A stretch of DNA of 27,680 bases, taken from the NCBI GenBank assembly GCA_043767025.1, contig JAYUHK010000164.1, positions 1-27,680 on the forward strand. The letters are read 5' to 3'. A program made the translations under genes and the position numbers. Below, in pieces: positions 8,205-17,600 of this stretch; position 1 is the first letter of the stretch, and each line of letters starts with the position of its first letter. The notes under the pieces were generated by a model, which searched no databases, was not told where the DNA came from, and worked only from the letters and a program-made list of their open reading frames with translations. The stretch is from JAYUHK01 sp043767025. GTDB lineage: Bacteria > Bacteroidota > Bacteroidia > Chitinophagales > Saprospiraceae.

Positions 8205-9410
8205 TCAATGAATTGCTTGCTCTATGTCGCTTATAATATCCTCTACATTTTCGATACCGACAGAAAGCCTAATGAGTCCGTCCGTAATTCCGTTTTGCTC
8301 TCGAATTTCTTTTTTTATGTTTAAATGTGACATACTTGCAGGATGCAAAACCAAAGTATCTACATCGCCAAGAGTGGGAGCAAGGGTACAAAGTTGGAAG
8401 CGGTTCATAGCCAATATTCCCGCCGATAAGCCACCTTTTAGCTCAAAACTCAACATTCCTCCATAGCCAGACATTTGTTTTTTGGCAATTAAATGGTCGC
8501 GATGAGAGGGGAGCGACGGGTAATTTACGTGAGCTACATTTGGGTGTTCTTGTAGCCAAAGTGCTATTTTTTCGGCATTTTCACAGTGCGCTTTCATGCG
8601 CAAAGGCAATGTTTTTAAGCCATTGTTCGTTAGCCATGCGTCGAATGGATTACAGTTAGTACCGAGTAGTTTCATGGCTTGCCAAACCTTTGTTTTCATC
8701 AAATCAGGATTCTTTCCTACTATAACGCCTGCGATAGAATTGCCGTGTCCGTTCAGATATTTGGTAGTAGAGTGAATGACAAAATCAGCCCCCAAGCGAA
8801 GGGGTTGTTGAAGGAGGGGAGTACAAAAAGTATTATCAATTATGGTATAAATGTGACATTTTTTTGCAATGTCACACAAACCCGAAATATCTAAACAATC
8901 CATAGTTGGATTGGACGGCGTTTCGAAGTATAAAACTTTAATTTTGTCGTCTTTTTTAAGTGCGTCGTTTACTTTTTGCAAATCCGATAAGTCGGTCATA
9001 ATTATCTCAATACCAAGCGGTTGGAGTATTTTTAGGAACAATTCTGTCGTTCCTCCGTAAAGATTTCCCTGTGTCAAAATCTTATCGCCGGCTTTCAGTA
9101 ATGCGATAGAAATGGTAGAAATGGCAGACATTCCGGAGCTGCAGAGTATGGCTGTGGCTTCCATTTGGCTGTCACCAAAAGCCTCTAATTGAGCAATTTT
9201 TTGAGCGACCGCATCGACGGTTGGATTTCCGTAGCGACTATAAACGTGACCCGTTTCTTTGCCCGTAAAAATATCCATGCCTTGCTCGATACTTTCAAAC
9301 TCAAAGGAAGAGGTCGCGTAAATCGGCAGCACATGAGATTTGGTGCTGACTGTATCAAAACTTTCGCGGACACAGAGGGTATCAAATTTTAGTTCTTTCT
9401 TATTTAACAT
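8205..9410 (-). CDS. PLP-dependent trans-sulfuration enzyme (Cys/Met metabolism family)
   Basis: 401 residues, typical for the family. Visible features are YSRYGNPT (phosphate-binding Tyr/Arg), SSGMSA, LYGGT at 117-121, D192 in IDNTF (pyridine nitrogen contact), and the Schiff-base lysine K217 in HSTTKYLNGHG. The family covers cystathionine gamma-synthase, cystathionine beta/gamma-lyase, O-acetylhomoserine sulfhydrylase and methionine gamma-lyase. The position of the methionine gamma-lyase signature cysteine is Gly (G120), so that activity is less likely. The exact reaction cannot be settled from sequence. The gene lies 21 bp after hscA and 19 bp before the PaaY-like gene, consistent with one transcript. 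Confidence 0.85.
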   Translation of the reverse strand: MLNKKELKFDTLCVRESFDTVSTKSHVLPIYATSSFEFESIEQGMDIFTGKETGHVYSRYGNPTVDAVAQKIAQLEAFGDSQMEATAILCSSGMSAISTISIALLKAGDKILTQGNLYGGTTELFLKILQPLGIEIIMTDLSDLQKVNDALKKDDKIKVLYFETPSNPTMDCLDISGLCDIAKKCHIYTIIDNTFCTPLLQQPLRLGADFVIHSTTKYLNGHGNSIAGVIVGKNPDLMKTKVWQAMKLLGTNCNPFDAWLTNNGLKTLPLRMKAHCENAEKIALWLQEHPNVAHVNYPSLPSHRDHLIAKKQMSGYGGMLSFELKGGLSAGILAMNRFQLCTLAPTLGDVDTLVLHPASMSHLNIKKEIREQNGITDGLIRLSVGIENVEDIISDIEQAIH

Positions 9411-9431
9411 AATATTAATTATAGGAATTAT

Positions 9432-11312
9432 TTACAAACTTTTTCCCTTGATTGCTTCCGCGATGTTTGCGTCCAACGCGCGGTGCGCCAAAGGCGTAGA
9501 ATAAATATTCAGAGCTTCCATTGCGCTGTTGATGGTATTTTTTTCTTCTTTTTGTACCGCTAATTTTAGCTTGGCAATATAATTTTTTAGGTTCAAAACT
9601 TCTTCGGCGGTCAAAATATTTGAGTTTTGAGTGATGAATTTTTCGGAACTCAAAAGGATATTATTGGCTTCGTTTTTGGCTTCGAGCAAGGCTCTTTGGT
9701 CGCGGTCGGCGGCGGCATTTTGGATAGAATCAATCAACATCAAAGCCATTTCTTCCTCGCTGATACCATAGGCAGATTTTATTTTGATGCTTTGAGCCGT
9801 GTCTGACCGAAGCTCTTTTGCGCGAACCGTAAGAATACCGTCGGCATCTAAAATGAACTGAATATCAATTTTCGGCAAGCCTGCGGGCATGGCTGGAATA
9901 CCGCTCAAAATAAATTCGCCCAATTTTCTATTGAATTGAACCATGTCACGTTCCCCCTGAAAAACAGCAATTTTTAAATTTTTCTGACCATCGACAGAAG
10001 TTGTGTATTGGCGACCTGCTTTGGACGGAATTTTGTTGTTTCGTGGGATAATAACGTCCATCAAGCCCCCTACCGTTTCGATGCCCAACGAGAGCGGTGT
10101 AATGTCAATCAACAACAAATCACTTCGATTGCCAGACAAAATATCCGCTTGAACAGCTGCTCCGAGCGCAACCACTTCATCGGGATTGAGCTCGTCAAAA
10201 ACAGTTTGATTAAAAAATTGTGACACGCTTTTTTTGACCAATGGGATTCGGGTAGAGCCGCCCACCATTACAACTTTTTGGATTTGCGAAGCCGCTAATT
10301 TTGCATCAGAAAGAGCTTGAGCGCAGCAAGAAAGGGATTTTTGGACGAGTGGAAGTATCAAATTTTCAAACTCAATTTTAGAGAGATTGAGTGCAATACT
10401 TACGCCATTAACATATAAATTTTTTGAAAAAGTGTCAAAAAATGACAGGTTTTTTTTTGCCGATTCGGCAGCTAATCGAAGCTCGGATAAGATATTTTGG
10501 TTCTCGGCAGCCAGTTCTTCAATTTTTGGTTCTTTGGCTTTCCAAAACTCGACTATCAGAGCGTCAAAGTCGTCGCCGCCCAAAAAAGTGTCACCGTTGG
10601 TGGATAAAACTTCAAAAATACCGTCTTCCAACTGGAGAATTGAAACGTCAAATGTACCGCCGCCCAAGTCATAGACAGCTATAATTTCGCTCGCTTTGGA
10701 GTCGGTATCCAAGCCATAAGCGAGGCTTGCAGCAGTCGGTTCGTTCACGATTCGCAGCACGTCCCAGCCACCTAATTTGCCAGCGTCGCGAGTCGCTTGC
10801 CGTTGAGCGTCGTTGAAATAAGCAGGCACGGTGATGACCGATTTAGAAACTTCCTGCCCCAAATTAAGTTCGATACGTAACTTTAATTCCTTCAAAATCA
10901 GAGCAGAAAGCTCCACAGGCGTATAAAATTTGTCGCGAACTTGTATTTTTACCAAACTTTCGGTGTCGGAGTCAATTATTTTGTAACCCAAAGCATTAGA
11001 TGTTTTTCGGACATCTTTGTAAGATTTTCCCATCAATCTTTTGACGGAGTAAATCGTATTTTCGGGGTCGGACACTAACTTTTCTTTTGCGGCATCGCCG
11101 ACCAATATTTTTCCATTTTTTTCAAAATATATGACAGAAGGCATTAGTGTATTTTTACCATTTTGCTCTGTCACGGCTACAGGTTTTCCGTCTTTTATGT
11201 AAGCTACCAAACTGTTGGTGGTTCCTAAATCTATCCCAACTACGAGTTCTTTTTTTTGTATTTGTTCGCCATCAACATCGCCAGTTTTGATATTTATCGG
11301 TATTATTGCCAT
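9432..11312 (-). CDS. hscA: HscA-type Hsp70 chaperone for Fe-S cluster assembly
   Basis: 626 residues. The ATPase domain has VGIDLGTTNSLVAY near 24-37, YFNDAQRQATRDAG, NEPTAASLAYG, YDLGGGTFDVSIL and VVMVGGSTRIPLV. The substrate-binding domain follows, with a C-terminal helical lid. The N-terminal extension before the first phosphate loop (IPINIKTGD...) and the length are like Bacteroidota HscA rather than DnaK, and there is no acidic EEVD-like tail. HscA works with HscB to release Fe-S clusters from IscU. No isc or suf gene is next to it here, so the assignment rests on sequence alone; a second general Hsp70 is the alternative. Confidence 0.82.
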   Translation of the reverse strand: MAIIPINIKTGDVDGEQIQKKELVVGIDLGTTNSLVAYIKDGKPVAVTEQNGKNTLMPSVIYFEKNGKILVGDAAKEKLVSDPENTIYSVKRLMGKSYKDVRKTSNALGYKIIDSDTESLVKIQVRDKFYTPVELSALILKELKLRIELNLGQEVSKSVITVPAYFNDAQRQATRDAGKLGGWDVLRIVNEPTAASLAYGLDTDSKASEIIAVYDLGGGTFDVSILQLEDGIFEVLSTNGDTFLGGDDFDALIVEFWKAKEPKIEELAAENQNILSELRLAAESAKKNLSFFDTFSKNLYVNGVSIALNLSKIEFENLILPLVQKSLSCCAQALSDAKLAASQIQKVVMVGGSTRIPLVKKSVSQFFNQTVFDELNPDEVVALGAAVQADILSGNRSDLLLIDITPLSLGIETVGGLMDVIIPRNNKIPSKAGRQYTTSVDGQKNLKIAVFQGERDMVQFNRKLGEFILSGIPAMPAGLPKIDIQFILDADGILTVRAKELRSDTAQSIKIKSAYGISEEEMALMLIDSIQNAAADRDQRALLEAKNEANNILLSSEKFITQNSNILTAEEVLNLKNYIAKLKLAVQKEEKNTINSAMEALNIYSTPLAHRALDANIAEAIKGKSL

Positions 11313-11418
11313 TTTTTGTCTTAAAAATAATGTTAAGGAAAGCGTCTAAAATAAGTTACTATATTATTACGCAGTACCTTATTTTTTCTTCATTCCTAAA
11401 TTTTGTAAAAAAAATTAT

Positions 11419-12078
11419 TTACTCTTTAAATTTTGCTATCACGGTTTCGTTGCCGCGTACTTTTTGCCCAATTTGTACTTCTACGACAGCATCTAACGGC
11501 AAAAATAAATCTACCCGAGAGCCAAATTTTATGAATCCCATATCGTTTCCTTGCACCACTTTATTGCCTACTGTGACATAGTTAATTATTCTTTTTGCGA
11601 CAGCTCCTGCGATTTGGCGAAGCAAAATTTCGTCCTCTCCCCTACCGATTACTACGGTTGTCCGCTCGTTTTCGGTAGAAGATTTTGGATGCCAAGCAAC
11701 TAAATATTTTCCGTGATGGTATTTGAAATAGTTGATAGTGCCGCTAATCGGATTGCGATTGACGTGGACATTGGTGGGCGACATAAAAATAGAAATTTGC
11801 AGCCTTTTATCCTTAAAATACTCGTTTTCGAGGGTTTCTTCGATGACCACGACCTTTCCATCTGCCGGAGAATAAATCAAATTATTGTCTGGAATACCGA
11901 TAGTTCTAATCGGATTTCTAAAAAATTGAAGAATAAATAAAAATAAAATAATTGTTATTATAGAAAAAAACAATAAAAAATTTGGAAATATCTCGGCAAT
12001 TAGAGTATTTGATAAGATTAAAATGGAAAGTGATAAAATTAAGATTTTAACGCCTTCTCTGTGTATTTTCAATAGCAT
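11419..12078 (-). CDS. psd: Phosphatidylserine decarboxylase (short, PSD-B-like)
   Basis: 219 residues. There are two hydrophobic segments at about 11-29 and 33-52. The catalytic part contains SPADGKVV, FMSPTNVHVNRNP with the conserved His, and the self-cleavage site FGSR (185-188), where S187 becomes the pyruvoyl group. Length matches the short enzyme class often annotated 'phosphatidylserine decarboxylase family protein'. It makes phosphatidylethanolamine from phosphatidylserine in the inner membrane. It is transcribed divergently from coaD across a 119-bp gap, with hscA following 106 bp downstream on the same strand. Confidence 0.9.
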   Translation of the reverse strand: MLLKIHREGVKILILSLSILILSNTLIAEIFPNFLLFFSIITIILFLFILQFFRNPIRTIGIPDNNLIYSPADGKVVVIEETLENEYFKDKRLQISIFMSPTNVHVNRNPISGTINYFKYHHGKYLVAWHPKSSTENERTTVVIGRGEDEILLRQIAGAVAKRIINYVTVGNKVVQGNDMGFIKFGSRVDLFLPLDAVVEVQIGQKVRGNETVIAKFKE

Positions 12079-12106
12079 TGTGTAAAATTGTAGAAAGTCT
12101 TATTTG

Positions 12107-12114
12107 CAAATGTA
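12107..12114 (-). promoter_or_regulatory. Candidate -7 element for psd
   Basis: The minus strand reads TACATTTG, a perfect TAnnTTTG match, about 29 bp before the psd start codon. No -33 TTG is found at 19-21 nt spacing, so support is partial. Confidence 0.35.
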
Positions 12115-12138
12115 CGACTTTTTATAAAATATTTGGAT

Positions 12139-12146
12139 TAATTTTG
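12139..12146 (+). promoter_or_regulatory. Candidate -7 element for coaD
   Basis: TAATTTTG matches TAnnTTTG and lies 52 bp before the coaD ATG at 12198. No convincing -33 element is present at the normal spacing. Confidence 0.35.
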
Positions 12147-12197
12147 CAAAACCAAAAAAATCAAACATCTTTATCGCGGAAATCTAAACTGTTGATT

Positions 12198-12680
12198 ATG
12201 AAAAATAAAAAAATTGCCGTTTTTCCGGGTTCTTTTGACCCAATTACTTCGGGACATTTGGATTTGGTGCGCCGCGCATTGCCGATTTTTGATGAAATTA
12301 TTGTTGCTATTGGTATTAATTCGCAAAAAAAATATTTGTTTGATTTGGAGCAAAGAGTGACATGGCTAAAATCGGTATTTGAGGACGAGCCTCGCATCAA
12401 AATTGATACTTTTGAAAAACTAACCGCGCATTATTGCCAAAAAGTCGGCGCAAAATTTATTCTTCGCGGCTTGCGAAATGCGTCCGATTTTGATTACGAA
12501 AAAACAATTTCACAACTCAATCACATTATCGGAGGCGGTATCGAAACTTTTTTTCTCATCAGCCAACCCGAATTTTCGCACATCAGCAGCACGATAGTAC
12601 GAGAAATCATCAAAGGCGGCGGCGATGCAAGTCCTTTTTTGCCCACTAAAATACTTTTGCCCAAAGAAAGGATAATCTGA
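12198..12680 (+). CDS. coaD: Phosphopantetheine adenylyltransferase
   Basis: 160 residues from the ATG at 12198, matching the usual length of about 160. The frame stays open upstream to 12078, but that extension is unrelated to the family and crosses the divergent promoter region, so it is excluded. Signature motifs are the nucleotide-binding PGSFDPITSGHLDLV (with the TxGH-like SGH), RGLRNASDFDYE, and ISSTIVRE near the C-terminus. The enzyme transfers AMP from ATP to 4'-phosphopantetheine, giving dephospho-CoA, the penultimate step of coenzyme A synthesis in the cytoplasm. Confidence 0.95.
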   Translation: MKNKKIAVFPGSFDPITSGHLDLVRRALPIFDEIIVAIGINSQKKYLFDLEQRVTWLKSVFEDEPRIKIDTFEKLTAHYCQKVGAKFILRGLRNASDFDYEKTISQLNHIIGGGIETFFLISQPEFSHISSTIVREIIKGGGDASPFLPTKILLPKERII

Positions 12681-12693
12681 AATATTTTTTTCT

Positions 12694-12701
12694 TAAATTT
12701 G
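12694..12701 (+). promoter_or_regulatory. Candidate -7 element for the C1 protease gene
   Basis: TAAATTTG followed by C matches TAnnTTTG in the 127-bp gap between coaD and the protease gene, about 107 bp before its ATG. No -33 element is clear. Confidence 0.3.
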
Positions 12702-12807
12702 CAAAAATTCTTTCGGAACGAAAAAAAATAAAACACTCGCATTTTTTTGAAAAAATGGGCAGTTTATTTTAGATGCGTTTCTTTTTAACAACAAAAAAAT
12801 CTTTACT

Positions 12808-14388
12808 ATGCCAATCAGAATGGTCGAAGACGACAATCAGGAACAACAACAGTTCAATGATGACAACAATAATAATGACTCTGGCGGCGGCGGCGGACAG
12901 GGTTCGGGAGGCGGTCCGGGCTTAGGGACTTTGCTCGGATTTTTGCCGATTATTTTTGGGCTTTTTCGCAACCGTCCGATGTTGTTGGTGTTTCTTCTTG
13001 TGGTAGGAGGTTTTTTTTACTTCAAAGGTTGCAATTTTTTGGGTGGAAATAGTGCAAAAGGCGACACGTCTATGAACACTGGTTGCCAAATGAACCAAAA
13101 AATTTATGACCAAGCGGAAGTATTTGAGTCGCTCAATCCCGATAAAACTCCTTTGCCAGAGGCAACTTCTTTGGAGCGTTTTGCGCCCCGCAGAGGCGAC
13201 CAAGGGCAGCAAGGAAGCTGCGTAGGTTGGGGTAGTTCGTATGGCGCGCGCACCATTTTGCAGGCAGCTACTACGGGACAAAATCCCGACGACATCGTTT
13301 TTAGTCCGTCTTACCTTTACAATACCATCAGTCTGCAGGGCTGTGACGGTTCTTATATTTTCAAGGCGATGGAAGTGCTGACTAAAGAAGGCGTGCTGCC
13401 ACTCAAAGAATTTCGCTACAATGACCGAGATTGTGACACAAAACCCGACGCTCGACAGAAAACTGAAGCAGCACAATACAAGATGCGCGGCTATCAACGC
13501 CTGACTTCGAGCGGCGATAAATACGATGTGGATTTTCAGGGAGTTCGTCAAAATATTGCTGCTGGCGCGCCAGTCGTGATTGGAATGACGGTTACAAAAA
13601 CTTTTACCTACGACATGATGGGGCGCAAAGTATGGCACCCAACACAGGCAGAATACGACGGACAAGGTTCGCTGGGCGGACATTGTATGTGCGTGATAGG
13701 TTACGATGACCGAATAGAAGGCGGTGCTTTTCAGATTATGAACTCGTGGAGTCCAAAATGGGGCGAAAACGGCTTGGCTTGGGTTCGCTACAAAGATTTT
13801 TTGCACTTCACGAAAGAAGCCTACGGACTTTACCCGATGGCAAAAAAAGGCGATGCTGCCAGCAAACAATTTTCCTGCGCAGTTGGTTTGGTAAATGTTT
13901 CTGACAAGCAATATATGCCGCTTCAAAGTGCGGGCGGAAATTTATTTAAGACTGTAAAGCCAGTCACAAAAGGTGCGAAATTTAAGATTGAAGTAAAAAA
14001 TACCGTCGAGTGTTACACCTATTTGTTTGGGCAAGAAACCGACAACAGCAGCTATGTTTTGTTTCCTTACACGCCCAAACACTCCGCTTTTTGTGGCATC
14101 ACGGGCTATCGGCTTTTTCCGAAAGACTATTCTTTGCAGCCCGACCAAGTCGGGAATAAAGATTTTATGGCGATAGTTGTTACCAAACAAGCGATTGACT
14201 ACAAACAACTCAACAATAGCATCAATGCAAGCAAACAAGCAACTTATCAAGGGAAAATAAATGAGGCTTTGGGAAGTATCGCTATCAAAAATGTTCGATT
14301 TACTAACAACAACAGCACTTTTGGGTTTGAAACTACCGCAGATGAAAAAAGCGCAGTCGCAATGATATTAGAAGTTGATAAACAGTAG
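12808..14388 (+). CDS. Membrane-anchored papain-like (C1) cysteine protease with DUF4384-like C-terminus
   Basis: 526 residues. Residues 1-40 are Asn/Gln/Asp-rich, then almost pure Gly/Ser (24-40), with no normal signal peptide. One or two hydrophobic stretches follow (about 39-53 and 57-71), the second ending in a cysteine-containing FKGCNF. The catalytic domain (about 105-345) has oxyanion Q132, nucleophile C138 (QGQQGSCVGWGSS), H292 (GGHCMCVIGYDD) and N312 (MNSWSPKWGENG), the full papain set. Residues about 370-470 resemble the DUF4384 module often joined to caspase-like or C1 proteases. I infer an inner-membrane anchor with the protease on one face; topology is uncertain. The substrate is unknown. 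Confidence 0.85.
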   Translation: MPIRMVEDDNQEQQQFNDDNNNNDSGGGGGQGSGGGPGLGTLLGFLPIIFGLFRNRPMLLVFLLVVGGFFYFKGCNFLGGNSAKGDTSMNTGCQMNQKIYDQAEVFESLNPDKTPLPEATSLERFAPRRGDQGQQGSCVGWGSSYGARTILQAATTGQNPDDIVFSPSYLYNTISLQGCDGSYIFKAMEVLTKEGVLPLKEFRYNDRDCDTKPDARQKTEAAQYKMRGYQRLTSSGDKYDVDFQGVRQNIAAGAPVVIGMTVTKTFTYDMMGRKVWHPTQAEYDGQGSLGGHCMCVIGYDDRIEGGAFQIMNSWSPKWGENGLAWVRYKDFLHFTKEAYGLYPMAKKGDAASKQFSCAVGLVNVSDKQYMPLQSAGGNLFKTVKPVTKGAKFKIEVKNTVECYTYLFGQETDNSSYVLFPYTPKHSAFCGITGYRLFPKDYSLQPDQVGNKDFMAIVVTKQAIDYKQLNNSINASKQATYQGKINEALGSIAIKNVRFTNNNSTFGFETTADEKSAVAMILEVDKQ

Positions 14389-14649
14389 GTTTTGAATTAC
14401 AACTATCGAATAACGAATAATAAATATTGAGTATCGAAGGAGAAAATCTTTGACGTATCAAATGTATCTTTTTCTGTGTTTCAGTAATTTGTTTAAATCT
14501 ATTTTGCTTTGATGTAAGCGTACAGTCTTCGCTAATTGTAGAAAATTATTAACTTGTTGATTTTCAATATTTTATGAAAAATAAAAATTAACACTAAAAA
14601 TTTATAACCACTAATTAATCGTTAAATTCTATACAAATACCAAATATTT
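14389..14649 (+). other. AT-rich intergenic region upstream of the M36 protease gene
   Basis: 261 bp with no gene. It holds repeat copy A (14554-14602), which ends 47 bp before the protease ATG. I see no perfect TAnnTTTG element and no convincing terminator for the C1 protease gene. Confidence 0.6.
14554..14602 (+). repeat. 50-bp intergenic repeat, copy A
   Basis: The copy begins TTGTTGATTTTCAATA, continues through TTTATGA into AAATAAAAATTA, and ends near ACTAAAAATT. It aligns along its full length with copies at 24104-24153 and 27628-27677 with one single-base gap. The start is a short inverted repeat (TTGTTGA / TCAATAT) with imperfect pairing at its outer end. It is in the same orientation as the downstream protease gene. 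Confidence 0.75.
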
Positions 14650-17600
14650 ATGAAAAACTTAAAAAGTCAATTATTTATCACGTTATCGTGTGTTTTATTT
14701 TTTTTATCGCCAGTTTTTTCTCAAAAAAATGATGTGCGGTTTGCGGCTGCTACGCAATATATCCAACAGCATTTTTTGGACTGGAAATTAGCTGCAAAAG
14801 ATATTTCGGATTTTTCTGTTTCTTCGCAATATGAAGACGCAGATAGCCATATTCTGAATATTTATCTCCAGCAAAGCCACGCTGGTATTGGACTTCACAA
14901 CGCAATTTTGAATATCCATGTACTTCCGAATGGAAAAGTTTTTCATGCAGAAAGCCGCTTTTTACCCAATCTTGCAGAAAAAGTGAATACTACGCAAGCA
15001 AGTATTTCGGCGCAGCAAGCGATAGACAAAACGCTGACACATCTCGGAAAAATCCCCCCTTCGAGCTATACGCAACTGAAAAATGATACCAAAAATGTAT
15101 TTCTTTTTGCAAAAGATAATTTCTCTTATCAGGACGTAAAAGTAACTCTGTGCTATGTGCAGAAAGGCGAAAAAGTGTTGCTGGCTTGGGACGTTTCGCT
15201 GGACTTGGTGGGCGCAAACGATTATTGGAACGTTAGAATTGATGCCACAGGCGGTCAATTTATAGAAAAAAATTCTTGGACGAGCCATTGCAAATTCAAT
15301 CACGGTCAATTTGCACACAACTCGGACTGTGAAGAAAAAAATGTCACAAAAAATTCATTTTCTCCAAAAAAAATAAATAGTTTAGGCTCATACAATGTGT
15401 TTGCTTTTCCGGTAGAAGCCCCGTCTTTTGGACCGCGCAGTATTTTAACCGACCCTGCTGACCCTGTCGCATCGCCTTTTGGCTGGCACGATACCAATGG
15501 CGTAAATGGCGCAGAATACACGATTACGAGAGGCAATAATAGCCACGCATATTTGGATAAAAACGCTGACAACGCCTCCGACGGCGGAGAACCAAACGGC
15601 GGCACAGCCCTCAATTTCAACTTTCCTTTTGACCAAGCAAAAGAACCCGATAGCAGCAAAGCCGCTGCTACCGTTAATTTATTCTATGTCACAAATTTCA
15701 TGCACGATTTCGCTTACAAGTTTGGCTTTACGGAAGTAGCAGGAAATTTTCAAACCAATAATTACGGCAAAGGCGGAGCTGGAAATGACCACGTACTTGC
15801 AGAGGCACAAGACGGAAGCGGTACCGACAATGCTAATTTTAGCACCCCTGCCGACGGCGGAAATGGACGTATGCAAATGTACGTTTGGAACAGAAATAAT
15901 GGTACTTTATGCAACCTCAATCAGCCGACCGATACGACCGCTTTTGAAACTTCGAGCGCAAGCGGCTGGGCATCTACCTCTACCGTCCCAACTTCGGGTA
16001 CAGCGATTTTGGTCAATGATGGCACTTCCTCCCCCACTTTGGGCTGCAATCAGCCGACCAACAGCGTGGCAGGAAAAATCGCATTGATAGACAGAGGAAA
16101 TTGCCAATTCGGAGTAAAAGCACTCAATGCTCAACAAAAAGGAGCGATTGGAGTCGTGATGTGCAACTATGAAGACGCTTTCGTGAATATGGGCGCAGGG
16201 ACTGCGGGAAGTGGTGTCACAATTCCCGTCGTAATGCTAAAAAAGAGCGCCTGCGACTTGGTCAAATTAAAGATTCAAAATACAGGCGTAACACTCACAC
16301 TCGCCACGCCAACTGCCACTGGACCGTCACAATTAGACGGAGATTTTGACAACGGAATTATTGCTCACGAATTTGGACACGGCATTTCTACGCGCCTCAC
16401 GGGCGGTCCCGCCAACTCCAGCTGCCTCGGAAATGGTGAGCAAATGGGCGAAGGTTGGAGCGATTTTTTCGGTTTGGTCACGACCGTCCGCGCAGGAGAT
16501 TCGGGAGCTACGCCACGCGGCGTAGGCACTTACGTCTTCCGTCAGGCAACCAACGGTAGAGGAATTCGGAATTTTCCGTACACGACCGACATCAATTTGA
16601 ATCCCCTTACTTACGACAGAATGGTAAACGCACAAGATGAAGTGCATAATGTTGGTGAATATTGGACGGTCATGCTGTGGGACTTGTATTGGAAAATGAC
16701 GGAAACTTATGGCTTGTCCGCTGACTATTCAGACGCGACAGCGGGAAATTACATAGCCGTCAAGTTGGTTATGCAGGGAATGAAATTACAGCCTTGCTCG
16801 CCGGGTTTCGTAGATGGCAGAAATGCAATCCTCGCTGCGGACGATGCACTCTACAATGGCGTTCACAAATGTTTGATTTGGGAAGTTTTTGCGCGTCGCG
16901 GACTCGGATTCAGTGCCAATCAAGGCAGCTCGAGCAACAGCAACGATGGAAAAGGAGCTTTCGACAAGTTTCCGAGCTGCGTCAAAGAACTTAAAGTTAC
17001 CAAAAAAGTAACACCACTCATCAACGCAGGCGACGAAATAGCCGTCACAATAAACATAAAAAATGACAAAGATGTAGTAGAAAATAATATTCTGGCGGTT
17101 GATTTTATTCCTAACGGTACTACTTATGTCGCGGGTTCGGCGAGTAATGGAGGTACGCCTTCGGGCAGCACTGTGAGTTTTCCGAGTTTCGACTTGAACT
17201 CGGGAGCGTCTGCGACTTTGACCTACAAATTGAAGACTCCTTCGGACAAAAAATCTATCCGACAGTTCTACGACGACGTTGAAGGCGCTGACACAAACTG
17301 GGAACTTCAGGCTATAACTGGCGTTAATATTTGGGAAGTACAGACCAATTTTGCAAAGAGCGGACAGCAAGCGTGGGGTATTCCATACAACGATACGATG
17401 GTCAATAACCAAGGATTGAAGATGATAAATGCTCAATTAATCACTGGTAATCAACCGATTGTAAGATTCTTTAACAACTATGATTTGGAAAGCGGCGTAG
17501 ATGGCGGCATAGTAGAAACGTCCGATGACGGCGGTTTGACGTGGAAAGATTTGAGTACTAAATTTTTCAGAAATGGCTATGTGGGGCGCATTAGGACGAC

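Noticed and set aside
12078..12197. Upstream extension of coaD to an earlier ATG
   Set aside because: The extra 40 residues do not belong to the family, and the segment contains the divergent promoter region with psd. The ATG at 12198 gives the standard length.
12922..13926. 334-codon open frame antisense to the C1 protease gene
   Set aside because: The plus-strand protein has a complete papain catalytic set. The antisense frame has no recognisable domain and reads as a composition by-product.
16786..17436. 216-codon antisense frame inside the M36 protease gene
   Set aside because: It lies wholly within a well-supported coding region and has low-quality, Arg-rich translation without motifs.
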